64,000 nucleotides of DNA, from contig NZ_SMCR01000003.1 in assembly GCF_004343195.1 (NCBI RefSeq), positions 186,001-250,000 on the forward strand, read 5' to 3'. The notes beneath the pieces are model-generated. The model was not told the origin of the DNA. It saw only the letters and a program-made list of their open reading frames with translations, and did no database searches. This document shows, piece by piece, positions 63,113 through 64,000 of the stretch. Numbering within the stretch: the stretch's first letter is position 1; every line of letters begins with the position of its first letter. The DNA comes from Biostraticola tofi. Lineage in GTDB: Bacteria; Pseudomonadota; Gammaproteobacteria; Enterobacterales; Enterobacteriaceae. The position numbers and the translations under genes were made by a program.

Positions 63113-64000
63113 CTAGTTGTTTAACACATCCTGCAGCACGGTTTTGAACTTATCAAAAGAACAGAAACCCTGTGCATCAATCGGGCATCCTTCCAGTTCC
63201 AGCACGGTTCGCTGGGGTGGCTTTTGCCGGTTCAGTTCCTGCAAGCCCTTAATCTGGTCAGTCGATTGATAGACATATTCGATTTTCATCAAATCTTTGC
63301 CAGAGGCGTCTTTCCAGCGTTCAAACACCACTTTGCCGCCGATAGGGGTGGTCTCAAACTGGTTCGGCAATTGGTAGGGTTTGACTTTCAACGCTGAAAA
63401 CAGCGAGGCCACATTGGAGTCATGCCCGGCAAGAAAGGTAAACTTCGCTTTATCGGCGGAATCAGTAAAAACATCGCTGAGGTATTTTACCAATTTGGCG
63501 CTGACTTCTTTAGCGACCACCGGCGCGCTGAAGACCACCGAATTGTAGTACTCCTTGATGGCCACCAGTTTTTCAAACTGTTGATCGGTTTTGATTTTGC
63601 CCCAGGCAACTGATGATAATGGCGAACCTTCGTAATACTGGAGAATAAAGGCATCGGCTATCGAGGTACCCATTTTTAATGGGCCGGTCACCCCAGGTTC
63701 TTCGCCGGCGACGATTTTAACGCTGCTGGGCAATGTCGTCAGATCACATTGCTTGTCCTGCTGACAGTTGGCCGATTGTGTATAGTTAATCACCTGCATC
63801 ATATCCTGATAGCTGGTTTTCAGCCGATTGTTCAGGCCGTCCAGTCCGCCATCACCGGCCCGCTCTTGAATCGAGGCGATAGCCCGCTGTTTGAAATCTT
63901 CACTGTTATCGGTGATGATCGGGTTAAAGGTGGCATCCATGGTGCCCAGCTTTTCTTTGTGATGCACCGGCACGATACATCCCGGAAAGGCGCCGACCGA
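63113..64000 (-). CDS. agp: glucose-1-phosphatase Agp (3' part, runs off the window)
   Basis: The reading frame is open to the last base of the window, so the N-terminal part with the signal peptide and RHGxR motif lies outside; about 295 residues are seen. The C-terminal histidine-acid-phosphatase motif is present in FTFLAGHDSNVASLF, with the catalytic HD pair. VPVHHKEKLGTMDATFNP and the cysteines near the C-terminus (CPIDAQGFCS) agree with Agp. This periplasmic enzyme releases glucose from glucose-1-phosphate. Agp is preferred over AppA by its internal pattern and by position. Confidence 0.88.
   Translation of the reverse strand, partial: SVGAFPGCIVPVHHKEKLGTMDATFNPIITDNSEDFKQRAIASIQERAGDGGLDGLNNRLKTSYQDMMQVINYTQSANCQQDKQCDLTTLPSSVKIVAGEEPGVTGPLKMGTSIADAFILQYYEGSPLSSVAWGKIKTDQQFEKLVAIKEYYNSVVFSAPVVAKEVSAKLVKYLSDVFTDSADKAKFTFLAGHDSNVASLFSALKVKPYQLPNQFETTPIGGKVVFERWKDASGKDLMKIEYVYQSTDQIKGLQELNRQKPPQRTVLELEGCPIDAQGFCSFDKFKTVLQDVLNN

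Overview
This window is a stretch of core chromosome from a member of the Enterobacterales. Nearly every protein is recognisable as the orthologue of a gene in the 18-21 minute region of the Escherichia coli K-12 map, in almost the same order: yliI, yliJ, dacC, rybB, ybjM, grxA, rimK, ybjN, potFGHI, ybjO, rlmC, artMQIP, ybjP, amiD, ltaE, poxB, lysO, ybjX, cspD, clpSA, infA, aat, cydCD, trxB, lrp, ftsK, lolA, rarA, serS, ycaD, pflA, pflB, focA, ycaO, serC, aroA, cmk, rpsA, ihfB, agp. The proteins are diverged enough that this is not Escherichia or a close relative. A family such as Pectobacteriaceae, Yersiniaceae or a Sodalis-like lineage is plausible, but I cannot fix the genus by reading. I saw no insertion sequence, prophage, CRISPR array, rRNA gene or tRNA gene.

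Layout. 1-7.2 kb: a class C acid phosphatase lipoprotein, a PQQ-type sugar dehydrogenase, a glutathione S-transferase, a three-gene methionine-type ABC importer and the carboxypeptidase DacC. 7.2-10 kb: a serine transporter and a 1.5-kb gene-poor stretch that holds the small RNA RybB with its sigma-E promoter. 10-19.3 kb: ybjM, grxA, rimK, ybjN, the putrescine importer operon potFGHI-ybjO and the rRNA methyltransferase rlmC. 19.3-29 kb: the arginine importer, cell-wall amidase AmiD, threonine aldolase, pyruvate oxidase, lysine exporter and YbjX. 29-39.4 kb: CspD, the ClpS/ClpA protease partners, infA-aat-cydC-cydD, trxB and lrp. 39.4-48 kb: ftsK-lolA-rarA-serS and ycaD. 48-57 kb: a YddA-type ABC exporter, the pyruvate formate-lyase locus and ycaO. 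57-64 kb: serC-aroA-cmk-rpsA-ihfB, a glycosyltransferase gene that looks inserted, and the 3' part of agp.

Compared with E. coli the segment is compact. Many accessory genes expected between these anchors are absent (for example deoR-ybjL, ybjC-nfsA, artJ, hcp-hcr, aqpZ, macAB, the tRNA gene serW, dmsABC, ycaP, ycaL). Four genes or blocks are present that K-12 lacks here: the methionine-type importer, the SdaC-like transporter, the YddA-like ABC gene and the family 25 glycosyltransferase.

I found no wholly new gene system. The most interesting items are non-coding: RybB retained alone after loss of its neighbours, a nested inverted repeat where serW sits in E. coli, two abutting inverted repeats before the methionine-type operon, a 21-bp tandem repeat that reads as a small ORF next to grxA, and readable PhoP-, LexA- and FNR-type sites.
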